Source: Ophiodon elongatus
Lineage: Eukaryota; Chordata; Actinopteri; Perciformes; Hexagrammidae
Direction of reading: 5' to 3'
Length of the DNA: 64,000 nt
Assembly: GCA_016806645.1 (NCBI GenBank)
Contig: JACSYO010001600.1
Span: forward strand, 2,850,001-2,914,000
Shown: positions 52,637 through 62,737 of the stretch, in pieces
How positions within the stretch are numbered: position 1 is the first letter of the stretch
Layout: the number at the start of each line of letters is the position of its first letter
The notes under the pieces: model-generated
Told to the model about the DNA's origin: nothing
Databases searched by the model: none
The model's input: only the letters and a program-made list of their open reading frames with translations
Position numbers and translations under genes: made by a program

Positions 52637-53662
52637 ACACACTCAACTCCCCCCACACCCACCTTAACAGAGCTGCCCAGCATGCCCGCTAGCCCCAGCA
52701 TCCCCTCAAAGGTGCACTGCTCCTTTTTTGTCTGGGTGATGGAGCAGGCGTTGGTGGTCAGGATCCTCTCCTTCACCACCGCCAGCACGTCAGCTCGCTT
52801 CTTCAGCTGCTTCACCTGCGAATGCTGCATGTTCACCAGCCTGATGAGAAGAGAGACATTAACACATTATTATTAACATTAATGTGTAATGTGTCATTAT
52901 CAGTCAGCTATCAGTGCGTTTCCTGTGAGAAACAACACAAAGAACCAGGACAGCTCTGGTGCAGTATATTTAAGTAAGATGACTCTACTAATCTCTGTGG
53001 TTTGCATGTTACTGGTCTCAAGTGTCAAATATCTGATGTCTAATTACATTTACAGAGTATTCATCACATTAATAATGAAGTCGTGTCACCTTCTGCTCGT
53101 CACAATGTGCAAATAATCCAAAAAGGGAATTATTTATCACCTGCTGCTGGAGTCTTTTAACAGCTTCTTCACATGCAGGTCCTCTTTCTTCAGCTTGCCA
53201 AAACATGACTGGAGCTTGGAAAAGCTCTGCCCCTCCAGTGTGGCGCTGGCAGAGCCAGCCTCTGTGTCCAGCTTCCCAGAGAGTTTGTCTCGAAACGTCC
53301 CCTTGTAGGTCAGGAATTCTGTCTCGGACACATCTGACAACACAAGTGGTGTTCACATTAATATGGATGTGTGTGGGGGAAATATCTACTTTGTGAAATA
53401 AAATATTTAAAAAATGTATTCAGTGCCGTATGTATGTGCACACCTACATACCAGGACAGAGCACCTTGTCGCCTTGCAACAGGTCGCTGAGGGTGAAGTC
53501 TGTTGGTTGGTACTTGACGCTCTGCCAGAACCAGATGCGGTTGCGTTTGACGACCAGTGCCATGGGAACCAGTTTCTTTGAGTTATTTACTCGGGACACG
53601 TGGATGAGGCTTCCTTCAGGGTCAATCTGACGGACAAAGTTGGCAGTGGCTTTGGAAAACAT
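48504..53662 (-). CDS. gsdme: Gasdermin E (DFNA5)
   Basis: Gasdermin E is a cytosolic protein whose N-terminal fragment, once freed by caspase cleavage, forms plasma-membrane pores and causes lytic cell death. Coding exons in transcript order are 53662-53452, 53333-53141, 52840-52663, 52245-52125, 51702-51571, 50492-50371, 50099-49931, 49820-49750 and 48737-48504. They sum to 1431 nt (476 aa; human is 496). The start MFSKATANFVRQIDP matches the family N-terminus. The pore-forming domain covers about residues 1-240 (FWQSVKYQPTDFTLSDLL; SLEIPSGTVIAYSVMELE). An acidic linker follows, with D256-A-V-D259 where human GSDME has its DMPD caspase-3 site. The C-terminal repressor domain then runs to the end (LSPLAELPQS; SSANVTLKRD; LPLVLCLSIQGLCLLCKG). 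The exon 5/6 junction is uncertain: the pair 51596/50484 also keeps frame and would give 465 aa, but the longer pair better matches human spacing after the cleavage site. Teleosts often have two gsdme genes, and I cannot assign a or b. Confidence 0.93.
48816..48885 (+). repeat. Fragment of the TTAGCTTAGC repeat family
   Basis: AAGGAATAGTCCGACATTTTG followed by CTTATTCGCTTTCTTCGC and a GAGATGATG box. It is a 5' fragment in the last gsdme intron. Confidence 0.6.
49064..49712. mobile_element. Nonautonomous hAT-type transposon in the last gsdme intron
   Basis: The left terminus CAGTGGTTCTCAACTGGT (49064-49081) and right terminus ACCAGTTGAGAATCACTG (49695-49712) are inverted repeats with one mismatch. 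The 8-bp sequence GTCAACAG flanks both sides (49056-49063 and 49713-49720). Eight-base duplications and CAG..CTG ends are hallmarks of hAT elements. The 649-bp body has no full transposase, so the copy is nonautonomous. Confidence 0.85.
52262..52345. repeat. (CA)n microsatellite in a gsdme intron
   Basis: About 80 bp of CA beginning 17 bp from the acceptor-side edge of the exon at 52125-52245. On the gsdme strand it is a GT-rich run just before the 3' splice site. Confidence 0.95.
52587..52635. repeat. (CA)n microsatellite in a gsdme intron
   Basis: About 49 bp of CA, ~28 bp from the donor edge of the exon at 52663-52840. It lies in the same intron as the tract at 52262-52345. Confidence 0.95.
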
Positions 53663-53690
53663 GGCTTCGGTTGACGAGGACTGCAGACAG
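53663..53690 (-). other. gsdme: gsdme 5' UTR part of the first coding exon
   Basis: A pyrimidine-rich run ending TTCCAG precedes position 53690 on the minus strand. A second AG ten bases further on (CTGTCTGCAG) offers an alternative acceptor. Confidence 0.65.
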
Positions 53691-53695
53691 CTGGA

Positions 53696-53740
53696 AGAAG
53701 AGAAGAGAAGAGAACAGAAGAGAACAGAAGAGAAGAGAGA
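53696..53740. repeat. Purine-rich (AGAAG)n-type tract
   Basis: Repeated AGAAG/AGAACAG units. On the gsdme strand they form the polypyrimidine tract before the first coding exon. Confidence 0.85.
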
Positions 53741-54547
53741 TAATTGAGAGCCACAATTTTAGCTTATTTTTTATTTTGTCCACTGGAAGGCAATGAGAGC
53801 AAAAATAACGAGGCCCTGGTGTGCTGTTAACCAACTACGAAACCACTACGGGTGATTTTCGGTTGGTATTCTCCCCAGTTTTCCCCTCGTGAGTACATAT
53901 ACAAATTTGAGAAGTCCTAATGACATCATTCAAACCCTGTGTGCCACATATCTCCCACACGACACTTCGCAGTACTTACAAGGCATAAAGGAAGTCCCCT
54001 TCATAGTGTTAACAGTGTGACCACAAACGCACACCTCATCCTGGCAGGCTAATTCTGCTGGCTCAGTTTTCATAGCTTAAATATTTTATGTAATCAGGCA
54101 TGATGGGGGATTTGTGCTGAGAGTGAAAGAATGGAAGAAAGATTGAACTGTGCCCCTGTTGGTTTGAGAAATGTTAAGAGTTAACTAAAAGAACGCAACG
54201 TTGGCTGGAGGATAGAGAAAGAGGCCAGTTAGGGAAATCAATCTAAAGCAGGGACTCGCACTCCCTGAGCTTTTACCCTGAATGAAAACAAGAGCTCCAC
54301 CCAGTCCCCACATGGGTGAACAAGACACATTCTAGTTGACTTGACATGTTTTCAGTGGGTTGAGTCATTTGCTCTGAATTATTAAAGAATTGTCGTAACA
54401 TCAGCGGGAAAAATGTGGTTATGGTGACATGCAGACATGCTATAAGGAAATGTATAGCAGCAATGTAAAGATAATATAATGGTTCCTTAAAAACTTCCAG
54501 TGGCTAATCCCCATAAAGCAAACAACCAACCCAAATCCATACTTCTT

Positions 54548-54608
<61 letters not shown>

Positions 54609-55044
54609 TTAAAATGCTAAAGTTGAAGAAAGTACAATTTCCCTTGCAAATATTTTCCAATGTAGGTAATGTTCCCAAAAGATTCCTGCATCGTGTATAC
54701 AAATTATACAGAACCACACACATACTTGTGTGTAGGCGCCCCTGAGTGTTTCCCGTCAGCCCACTTTTTCAAATGCAACCAGACTGTAACTGAGCTGCGC
54801 GTGCTTGCACAGTGAGGTCAGCTGCGGACGAGCCTTATTAAGGACGCATGACTCGGATTATGAGTGTGAAATTAAAGAAAAAAACTGGAGATGATGGAAA
54901 AAAACAGAGAATGTTCTGACTGAAAAAAACAACATAAATCATAACAGAAAACATCGCGTTGGTTAACTCAAGCGGACTAGTCACTTTGTTGGTTTTCTTT
55001 CTCCCACAAACACCGATAAACGCTGTAATGAAGTTGTCGCTTAC
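53741..55044 (-). other. gsdme: First intron of gsdme
   Basis: No coding sequence is supported. The only notable content is a (TA)n microsatellite at 54547-54599. Confidence 0.5.
54547..54599. repeat. (TA)n microsatellite
   Basis: TA alternation broken once by TTTA, followed by a short GTGTGT run. Confidence 0.95.
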
Positions 55045-55320
55045 CTCAAATGTCTTCATAAACAACTCTACGGGTTTGAGATTCACAACTCAGGTATGTC
55101 CCGTTCGTCAGTCCTGGAATGCTGTTACGCTGCCATGCGTAAAAGTAGACCAAGTTGTCCAAACGGGGACCAAAATAATCCAGTTGATGTAACAATGACA
55201 CTTCCCCCGCAGTGTTATGATATAAGTAATACAGGCCAACGGGTATCGTAAAAGCAATCACTGATAGCAGCAGTGTTCGGTCAGAGCTGCGGCTGAATGC
55301 CGGCGAGAGAGATTGACTGC
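55045..55320 (-). promoter_or_regulatory. gsdme: Probable gsdme noncoding first exon and promoter-proximal region
   Basis: A consensus donor on the minus strand (TTTGAG|GTAAGCG, exon edge 55045) lies ~1.35 kb upstream of the first coding exon, whose 5' side begins at a splice acceptor. The start of transcription is not visible, so the right boundary is approximate. The exon contains an ATG at 55059 (minus), five codons from its end. Confidence 0.5.
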
Positions 55321-57515
55321 ACAGTTTACAGAAGAGAACACAGACCGACTCCTCCTCCCACTCTCACTGGAAAGTTAATTATGATCATATGAACTCTGGT
55401 ATTTGCTTGTGTGTATGTGTTTCAGGAGGACATGAGCAGACTTGTTTTTTTTTTGTTTTTTTTTGTTTTTTTAATGAATGAGGGGAAATACCTGCGAGTC
55501 TTATTATTACTGGTTGTAAAGTGTTCGTGGTTTGTGACACATTTCCACAAACTAGACCACATCCTGCAATGACCCAAAAAAAAACTTGTACAGTTAAATG
55601 AAATATTTTAAACTTTCTTTTAAACTTTCTTTTAAAGTTCAGAAAAGTGCTGAATTTGTAACTTTGTCACGGGGAAAATGAAACGTTTCACATTTAATCA
55701 CAGATATAGCTCTCAAAGCATCTAAATCCATTTGCCCATTGTACCTGGAGCAGTGTGCGGGTGTGAAGACCATGCTGAAAGAGTAGCAGGTGTTGACATT
55801 TCGGTGAATTCCAGAAATTACATGTGGCGGTTGAGATTTGCAGTGAAATGATGTAAGGACTGGGTTTAGAAGAATGTGTGTGTGTGTGAGAGGGTGTGTT
55901 TAGGTTTGTGACCAGTGGTGATAAGTGACTGTCAAGGCTGCCAGGGAGTGGTCTCTCAGATGTAGAGATATAATGGTCATCTGTGCACAAACAGTACTAA
56001 TGTACAGGCCGCTTTAGGTACCATGGCCACCAGCAGCACTTGTGGAAAAACGATTCAGTTGTTTTACTAATGTAATGGTTAAATTATACCATCAAAGTAC
56101 ACATTAGTATCAAATACTCATTATGTACAATGGCCCCTATCAAAGAGATATCATTTGTATTACTGCATTATTATTCAATTATTTAATGTTGTAGTTCGTG
56201 AAGTGGAATTAATTATTAACGACTTAATATACGGTGGGATTGTTACATCTATAAGAATGCTTTGTAATGTATGAAATTATATTTTTATCATTCCAAAGGG
56301 GTCTCAGGTCTTAGCACAATATTTACTTTAATGCTGTGAGTTATTTTTTTCCAAACGTATACATCAACACATTGAACCTGCACACATAATTTCCCAGTAA
56401 AGAGTCATATCCTCTTTTTGGGTGATAATGTTACGCCCCCTGACTAACTCTGACCTATTCTTGCAGGAGGGCTGTCTCTCTGTTGCAGCTCCTGGAGCAC
56501 CGACACCTGAGAGGCATCAATCAATCAGCGGAGCTGGATATCAACTCCCTGATCCAGTGCTTCCTTCTCGTCCCTCTCTGAGCTGCAAGCAGTCGGACCT
56601 TTGGTGGCATGGTGCCTGAGTACAGGTTACTGGTTGTCACAATTTTGGGGGAGCTGTTTAGGGGATCTCTACCGTTTCTGTTGTTATCTCTGTTTTCTCA
56701 TGTTTTATGGATAGTCAGGGAGCTCAGTATTGTCTTTGTTTTTGCTTCGACAGGCCAGTTGACCTTCTTTTCTAGTTAGTGTGGGGGTTTTGTTTATTAC
56801 TTTGGCCTTAGAGACCCTGACGCCTTTTCTCCTATTCTTAGTAGTTCTACTTTTGTTAACCAGTGAAGTTATCAATAAATGCCACTTCCTGTTGTAAGTA
56901 TTTCAACTGCCTTATTCTGTCTTTTTGGTTACCCCTTTGCTGAGGTCTCTTCATGAATGTATATTACACCTGTGTTCCCCTATGCACACTAGACAGGCCG
57001 TAACAGATACTATGATGACGTTTATACGTAATTTAAGTAGCCTACAGTTATTCTTACATGCTTCATATGCAGGATGATGGTGAATGGCTGAACTAAGGTC
57101 AACGGCCTGGCTCACCTATGCCTAAAAAGGACACTGATGCGTAAAAGCATGAGGAAAAATTGGAAATGTGATGATGAAACATTGCTCTGGGGAAAAATAA
57201 ATAATCAATAAATGATTAAATGTGTGCCAAACCCTAAAATATGTCAGTATTTTCAAGTTGAGGTATTTCTTTATCATGTCGATGCTTTGAAAATATCTAA
57301 TAACAAAGAGAAGACAAAGAAGAGAATTCACAGAACATCTCATTTGCATCATATATTCCATAAGAATGTTCCATGGCATCACTTAGAACATGCTCATGTA
57401 GACTACACAGTGGAGAGTTCCGATCCAGTCAGACTAACATTGATCCTGTCGAGAGAAGCTACTCAGTTTTGGCTCTACAATTTTGTGACCACTTAGTTTA
57501 ATTTTTGTGTTAGTC
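55321..57515. other. Intergenic region between gsdme and the TOG-domain gene
   Basis: The two genes are divergently arranged (head to head) across about 2.2 kb. The interval contains a probable solo LTR (56429-57005) and AT-rich sequence. No coding gene is supported. Confidence 0.55.
56429..57005. mobile_element. Probable solo LTR
   Basis: The element starts TGTTACGCCC and ends GGCCGTAACA, so the 5'-TG..CA-3' rule is met within a 7-bp perfect inverted terminus (TGTTACG/CGTAACA). An internal AATAAA (ATCAATAAATGCC near 56872) is placed as in the R region of an LTR. The flanks GATAA and GATAC agree in four of five bases, compatible with a short target duplication. No internal retrotransposon genes adjoin it, so it is read as a solo LTR of a Gypsy- or BEL-type element. 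Confidence 0.55.
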
Positions 57516-60500
57516 ATGTCTATTTTGGAGGCATTAAGTCAATTCCTGAAACGGCGAAAGAAAAACTTCAATGAAGACAGTGACGTAAGTAAATAACTAT
57601 CAACCTACTACTGTTGGATATAAGCAAAAACATTTCCAAATACATAGCTATTATATTGATTTTGTGATGTAAGACTAGATATCGTCTTAAATTAAATCGT
57701 AATATGGCGATATGAAAGTAACTTTTAATTTTCTGAATTTACCAGACTGTTGAAGCTGCTGTATTATTTGCATCTACATAACTGATTATTATTATTATTT
57801 ATCGATAATCTCGTTTTGTAAATATTTTGTGAAACCAACAATAGTCAAACCTACAATAATCGAAATCGAGTGATTTGGTCAAACATTTCGTGATAGTTGA
57901 TTTTCACCACATAGTCCAGCCCTCTTTCAAATCATACTACATGAAGTTCAAAAAATATAAATACAAATAACAATGAAGAAAATAAAAATCTTTCTTTGTT
58001 ACAGCCACCAGAGAGGCACAGAGGCTCCAGCAGTCGGTCCAGGATCCTGGAAATTGAGAGAGCTGAAAGTGCTAAAAGGGCCGCACAGATCCAACACACA
58101 GAGAGGTTCTGTGCTAGCCAGAAAGCCCAAACCAACGCTGTTCGGAAGAGACTGGGATTCACCGTCCCACATGACACTCTACCTTCACCTCAGCACCAAG
58201 CTTTTCCCAAAAAGACCCCTGAATCGTCTCTGCGAAGATGGAGGATCAGGAACATTTCAGAGTACAACCACAGGGGTCGGAAGTCCAGGACCAAGCAGAC
58301 TTTGCAAGAAGAGGACCCCTTCTTTAAGGAGAAGATGCATCTGGGCATACAGTTTGCAACACTTACTTGTAAATTGAATGAGATTAGAGACGCATACAGG
58401 AGTCCAAGCCCAGATTCCTCCCTCAGCTCAGTGGACATGCAAACTCCCAGTGAGCTGAGGGCCATCGGCCTTTTCACCCCTCGTCATCTTCCAACAGCAG
58501 CAACCAGAAGACCGACTCGTCTCCCAGTGTTGACCGTAAAACCTGGACAAGAAGGTACGTAATGTTGATTGATGATGACTTTCTCTATGGGAACTTGAAT
58601 AGACGTTGGTGAAGATGGGAATACAGTTGACAAGAAATTTGTGTAAGCATGGCTTTTTTTCCTGTTAATCTGAACAGAAAAGGATGTAGCTGATGGGTGC
58701 AAGCTCCAGACAGCTCAAAGTAAGGTGGAGAACTTTGTGGAAAGACTGGAAAAGTTCCAGCTCCTCCACTATCCTCCACCTCAACCACCAGCAGCCCCAA
58801 GAAGGACCCAGGCAGTGACAGCCAAGGCCCGAGCACCTCCCTCCCTGCCCAACAGAAGACAATGTCACCGTTGGACACCAGCGGTCAAACCCAAGGTTCC
58901 AGCGCCTCCTGTCTCGCCCAACAGAAGACAATGTCACCGTTGGACACCAGCGGTCAAACCCAAGGTTCCAGCGCCTCCTGTCTCGCCCAACAGAAGCCAA
59001 CCTTACCGTGGGTCCTCGGTGGTGAAACCCAAGGCCCGAGCACCTCCCTCCCTGCCCAACAGAAGACAACGTCACCGTTGGACACCGACAGTCAAACCCA
59101 AGGTTCCAGCGCCTCCTGTCTCGCCCAACAGAAGCCAACCTTACCGTGGTTCCCCGGTGGTGAAACCCAAGGTTACAGCACCTCCTGTCTCGCCCAACAG
59201 AAGCCAACCTTACCTTGGGTCCCCGGTGGTGACACCCAAGGTTCCAGCGTCTCCTGTCTCGCCCAACAGAAGCCAACCTTACCTTGGGTCCCCGGTAGTG
59301 ACACCCAAGGTTCCAGCACCTCCTGTCTCGCCCAACAGAAGCCAAACTTACCGTGGGACCCCGGTGGTGACACCCAAGGTTCCAGCGTCTCCTATCTTGC
59401 CCAACGGAAGCCAACCTTACCGTGGGTCCCCGGTGGTGAAACCCAAGGTTCAAGCACCTCCTGTCCCACCCAACAAAAGACGACCTCACATTGGGCCAAA
59501 ACCCTACGCTACAAAAGCTGACGCAGGTCAGGAAGACATCCAGGCCTTGGTCAACCCTGCAGAGAGTCTGTCCCTCTGCTTCAATCAGCTGTCCTCAGAT
59601 GACTGGTAAGACATCAACACACAGGGACACAACAGTCTGTTTTTCTAAAGAAGTGACCAACATAATTCAATAATTTTGTCATCTAAACATAGGGAGCAAA
59701 ACCTGGATGGATTGAAATCTGTTCGAGCCCTGGTCCGACACCATCCAGCACTACTGCAGACCAAGCTTCATAAAGTCTGTCTGGGTCTAATAAAAGGGGT
59801 ATGGTAGACATTTTCCTCTTTCGCTCTGTCTTTACGTTGCATGAGGTTCTCATTCGCCTACTTGTGTTTGTAACTGTACTGAAGTATTGAATGATGTTCT
59901 TATTTACCATTTAGGTGAATAACCTGCGCTCTGCTGTAGCCAGTTCTGCATTGGACACCGTGGGGGAGCTCCATGTTCACTTGGGGAGAGCCATGGACAC
60001 CAAGGCAGAGTGGACAGGCCGTGCCCTGCTGCAGAAGTTGGCAAAGACAGCCAATGTCTTCGTTCACCAGCGGGCTAACCTTGCCCTGGATGCGCTGGTG
60101 GAGGGCTGCTGCCCTGGAAGAGTCATGAGCGTCCTATTCAATACAGGGCTACAGTAAGAATTCAGTAGGAAGTGTAGTAGCAGCAGCATTAAAGTAAATT
60201 AAAAGAAACAAAGTCACAGGATTTGTCTTACATTCTCTTGTGTTTGTCTTTCCTCAGTCACACTTGTGTTGCTGTGAGGGAGAGCACAGCAAAGCACCTC
60301 CACAAGCTGGTGCACATCGTCAGACAGGATCGGATCTTGACATCAGGGAAGATCTTCACAGAGCGTTTCCTTACTGCTGTCAGTACGATGGCAGTGGACG
60401 CTGCACCGGAAGTCAGGTGGGTTACCAATTATTACATAGTCTCATAGTATGTGACTCCTGTGAAAATTGATATTTGTTTGTTCAATCCGAGACAGAATTG

Positions 60501-60645
60501 TATAACCTTCTTTGCATTGCTAAATGGGAATTTTTTTTTGTATAGACGCTATGGACAGATGATGATCCAGGGACTTGCCCAGCAGAGGGCGCTCATCCCA
60601 GAGAAATACCTGCCTCCCTTCCAGTACATCTTTTTCGGAAGATGA
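57516..60645 (+). CDS. TOG-domain protein, TOGARAM (crescerin)-like, with proline-rich repeats
   Basis: TOGARAM proteins bind tubulin and regulate ciliary axonemal microtubules. A similar role here is inferred from homology only. Exons are 57516-57584, 58005-58554, 58678-59605, 59693-59798, 59915-60153, 60258-60416 and 60546-60645. They total 2151 nt (716 aa), all GT-AG, phases closing. Residues 1-~245 are charged and low-complexity (LKRRKKNFNEDSD; EEDPFFKEKMHLGIQFATL). Residues ~256-465 are nine 23-residue repeats of the type KVPAPPVSPNRSQPYRGSPV plus VKP. From NQLSSDDWEQNLDGLKSV onward (~508-716) is a helical-repeat domain resembling a TOG domain: VNNLRSAVASSALDTVGEL, CCPGRVMSVLFNTGL, CVAVRESTAKHLHKLV and RRYGQMMIQGLAQQ. 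These align in my memory with the C-terminal TOG of TOGARAM1/2. Those proteins usually have four TOG domains in 1000 or more residues; this one has one. An additional upstream first exon is possible. It is divergent from gsdme. Confidence 0.7.
57665..57925. repeat. Interspersed repeat fragment in intron 1 of the TOG gene
   Basis: Blocks such as AAATCGTAATATGGCGATATG, TTTATCGATAATCTCG and an end in CACCACATAGTCCAGCCCT match a recurrent fish repeat with a GGGCTGGAC edge, recognised from memory. Confidence 0.45.
58824..59444 (+). repeat. Coding 69-bp minisatellite, nine full units
   Basis: Successive units begin at an AAG codon every 69 bp: positions 58824 and 59445 differ by exactly 9 x 69, and the tenth unit is partial. 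Each unit encodes 23 residues. Two unit types alternate in the first half (PSLPNRRQ.HRWTP and PVSPNRSQPYRGS), while the second half is nearly homogeneous. The unit length is a multiple of three, so other frames on both strands also stay open through it. Confidence 0.95.
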
Positions 60646-62089
60646 ACCAGAAGATGCAGAGGCGATAACAGGAGGACATTTGGACAATACTTTAGGCTGG
60701 CATGGTGGTGTGGTGTTATTGCTTGTATCAGTTTTGATAAATATTGAATGAACATCAAAATATGTATTTATTATTAATAACTCAGAATGAAAGAAAGAAT
60801 GATGGTACTCTGCTTCCACCATAAGAGAGCATTAGTTTAAATAACTGAGGTTAACAGATTAAATTTAGGACAACCCTGAAAATGGGGAAAACTTCTATAA
60901 ATCAACAAAATCTCAATCCCAGGGTTGCTACAGAGTTCTTGTCAAGGTGTACAGTGACAGTATTTCATATACACACACACACAAATCAAATATTTCAAGT
61001 TCTTTATAAATGAAATATTAATCGGACTAACTACATAACTAAACAGAAAATAAATAATCAAATAAAAAAAATTTAATGAATAACTAATCCACATATAAAT
61101 GAAAAGGAAGAATCATATTGTGGCTGCAGTTCCTCTTCGGGCATCTCTGCATCTCTGATCTAGTTGGCTGAAAGTAGTTTGTTGGAATCTTTTTCTTCCA
61201 TCTCTTGCTCTGGGGCAGTTGGTTCGTCATTCTCTAGTATCTTCGGACCTGGTCGCCTACTTTGTGGCGGTTCGGCCTGAACCACTTTTCTTCGTCTTCA
61301 TCTCTCTGTCAGCGAGATGTTGAATCATATTTTCACCCCCCTTTGTAGTTGCAGCGGTCATTATGGCAGGTTTGCCAGTTTCAAAATGTCTTTCATATTA
61401 GTCTTTTCTTTCTCTCAATAGTTGCTGGAATAATTCTTCAGCATGTTGGGGCTACAGTGCACATTAGTGGCACAGTATGACCGTAGTTGACGAGTCAGGA
61501 ACACAAGGCCAGAACAAGAGGCTGAACTGGCAGAGTTACGAGGGAGAGATCTGGTGGGCAGGATTCAAAGATCTGAATGATATTTCTGGTATATTAGAAC
61601 CAGAGAAAAGAAGAGTCCTCTTCAGGTTCTTGCTTCTCGGGTCGGCTGGATGTCCTCTCAGCCTGTGGAGAGGTTTCGGCTCGCGGTGGGCCTTCGAGCC
61701 TGCAGATGGACAGAACTAGAGTGAAGTCAGAAGAAGAAGCTTGTCTTCTGACTTCTTTTTGATTTTATCTTCTTGAGAAAGGGGCTGCAGGTTTTTTCCA
61801 TTTAACTTTTTACAAAAGTAATACTTGTTAACCGAGTCTATTTAATAGCTGGACTCTCTCAGTTGCAGAACGCTACCAAACAGCATAACATAAATCACAG
61901 AATAAAACCTGATAAATTAAAGATATAATGAATTAAACAAATACACAGCAAAGATAGACCTTGTTATGACAAAGAGGCCTATGTAGATATGTGTATTGTG
62001 AGTTGGTAAACTTCCAGTGACTGAAACAAGCAAACTTAATTGTGGCTTATTCCTTATGCTAAAAATAAAGTGAGACATCCCATAACGTG
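60646..62089. other. Intergenic region between the TOG gene and osbpl3 (tail to tail)
   Basis: It presumably includes the 3' UTR of the TOG gene at its left end. It also holds a moderately GC-rich stretch at 61090-61740 that might be a degraded retroelement on the minus strand. Nothing else is supported. Confidence 0.4.
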
Positions 62090-62737
62090 TCCATCCATTG
62101 TACAGTTTATTATCTCTTTGAACATGGAGTATTGTCATTTTCCTCATTGATAAACATTATCCACAGCCCTATGACTTCATGACTCATAACAAGGCAGCAT
62201 ATTGAAAGAGGCTAAAGTCCCTCTTTCATAATCAGAACATCTGCTCAAAATCCTTGGGTCACGATGCTGACTGGATGGAGGAAAACTTTTTTTGACCTTT
62301 TCAACAAGTTCACTTCCTACCCCGATGCTTTTCTCTCCAGTGAAGTCAACATATCATACTAACATCATCCAAACAAGTTTTTAAAGTCTCTAGAATAAAA
62401 GAGTTTTTGCATAACTGCTACAGCAGTTGATCGAGTGAGGCACTGCAATAAAAGGCACTTTGGTAAATGCTGAGATGCAACAGAACATGATATGAATCTT
62501 TACGCTGACACTTTGTCAATTACAGTTATGACAATAAGAAGAGAAAATGTACCCTTAAGGAGAAAACAAAACCAACACAAGTTCTATACGCTCTGCTCAG
62601 TCCTGAAATAGGAAGCAGGAAGTCCATATAGGTTTGGGTTACCATGACCGGGGGCAATCCATGTTTCGCAGGTCTCAGCTGTTTTATACTTCCCTCTATG
62701 ATAAGTTGTTGTGAAGAGGTTTGGTTAAATCCAGAGG
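62090..62737 (-). other. osbpl3: Putative osbpl3 3' UTR
   Basis: Sequence downstream of the osbpl3 stop codon on the minus strand. TTTATT at 62106-62111 (AATAAA on the minus strand) is the nearest good poly(A) hexamer, but a longer 3' UTR is possible. Confidence 0.4.

Noticed and set aside
55046..55261. 71-codon minus-strand frame overlapping the gsdme first exon
   Set aside because: It begins with GTG rather than ATG and has no family resemblance. It is better read as 5' UTR.
58665..59489. 274-codon minus-strand open frame rich in GRDRRRWNLG
   Set aside because: It is the reverse of the 69-bp coding minisatellite, open only because the unit is a multiple of three without stops. The plus-strand frame joins flanking exons in phase.
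58862..59521. 219-codon second plus-strand frame over the same repeat
   Set aside because: Shadow of the minisatellite. It does not connect in frame to the flanking exons.
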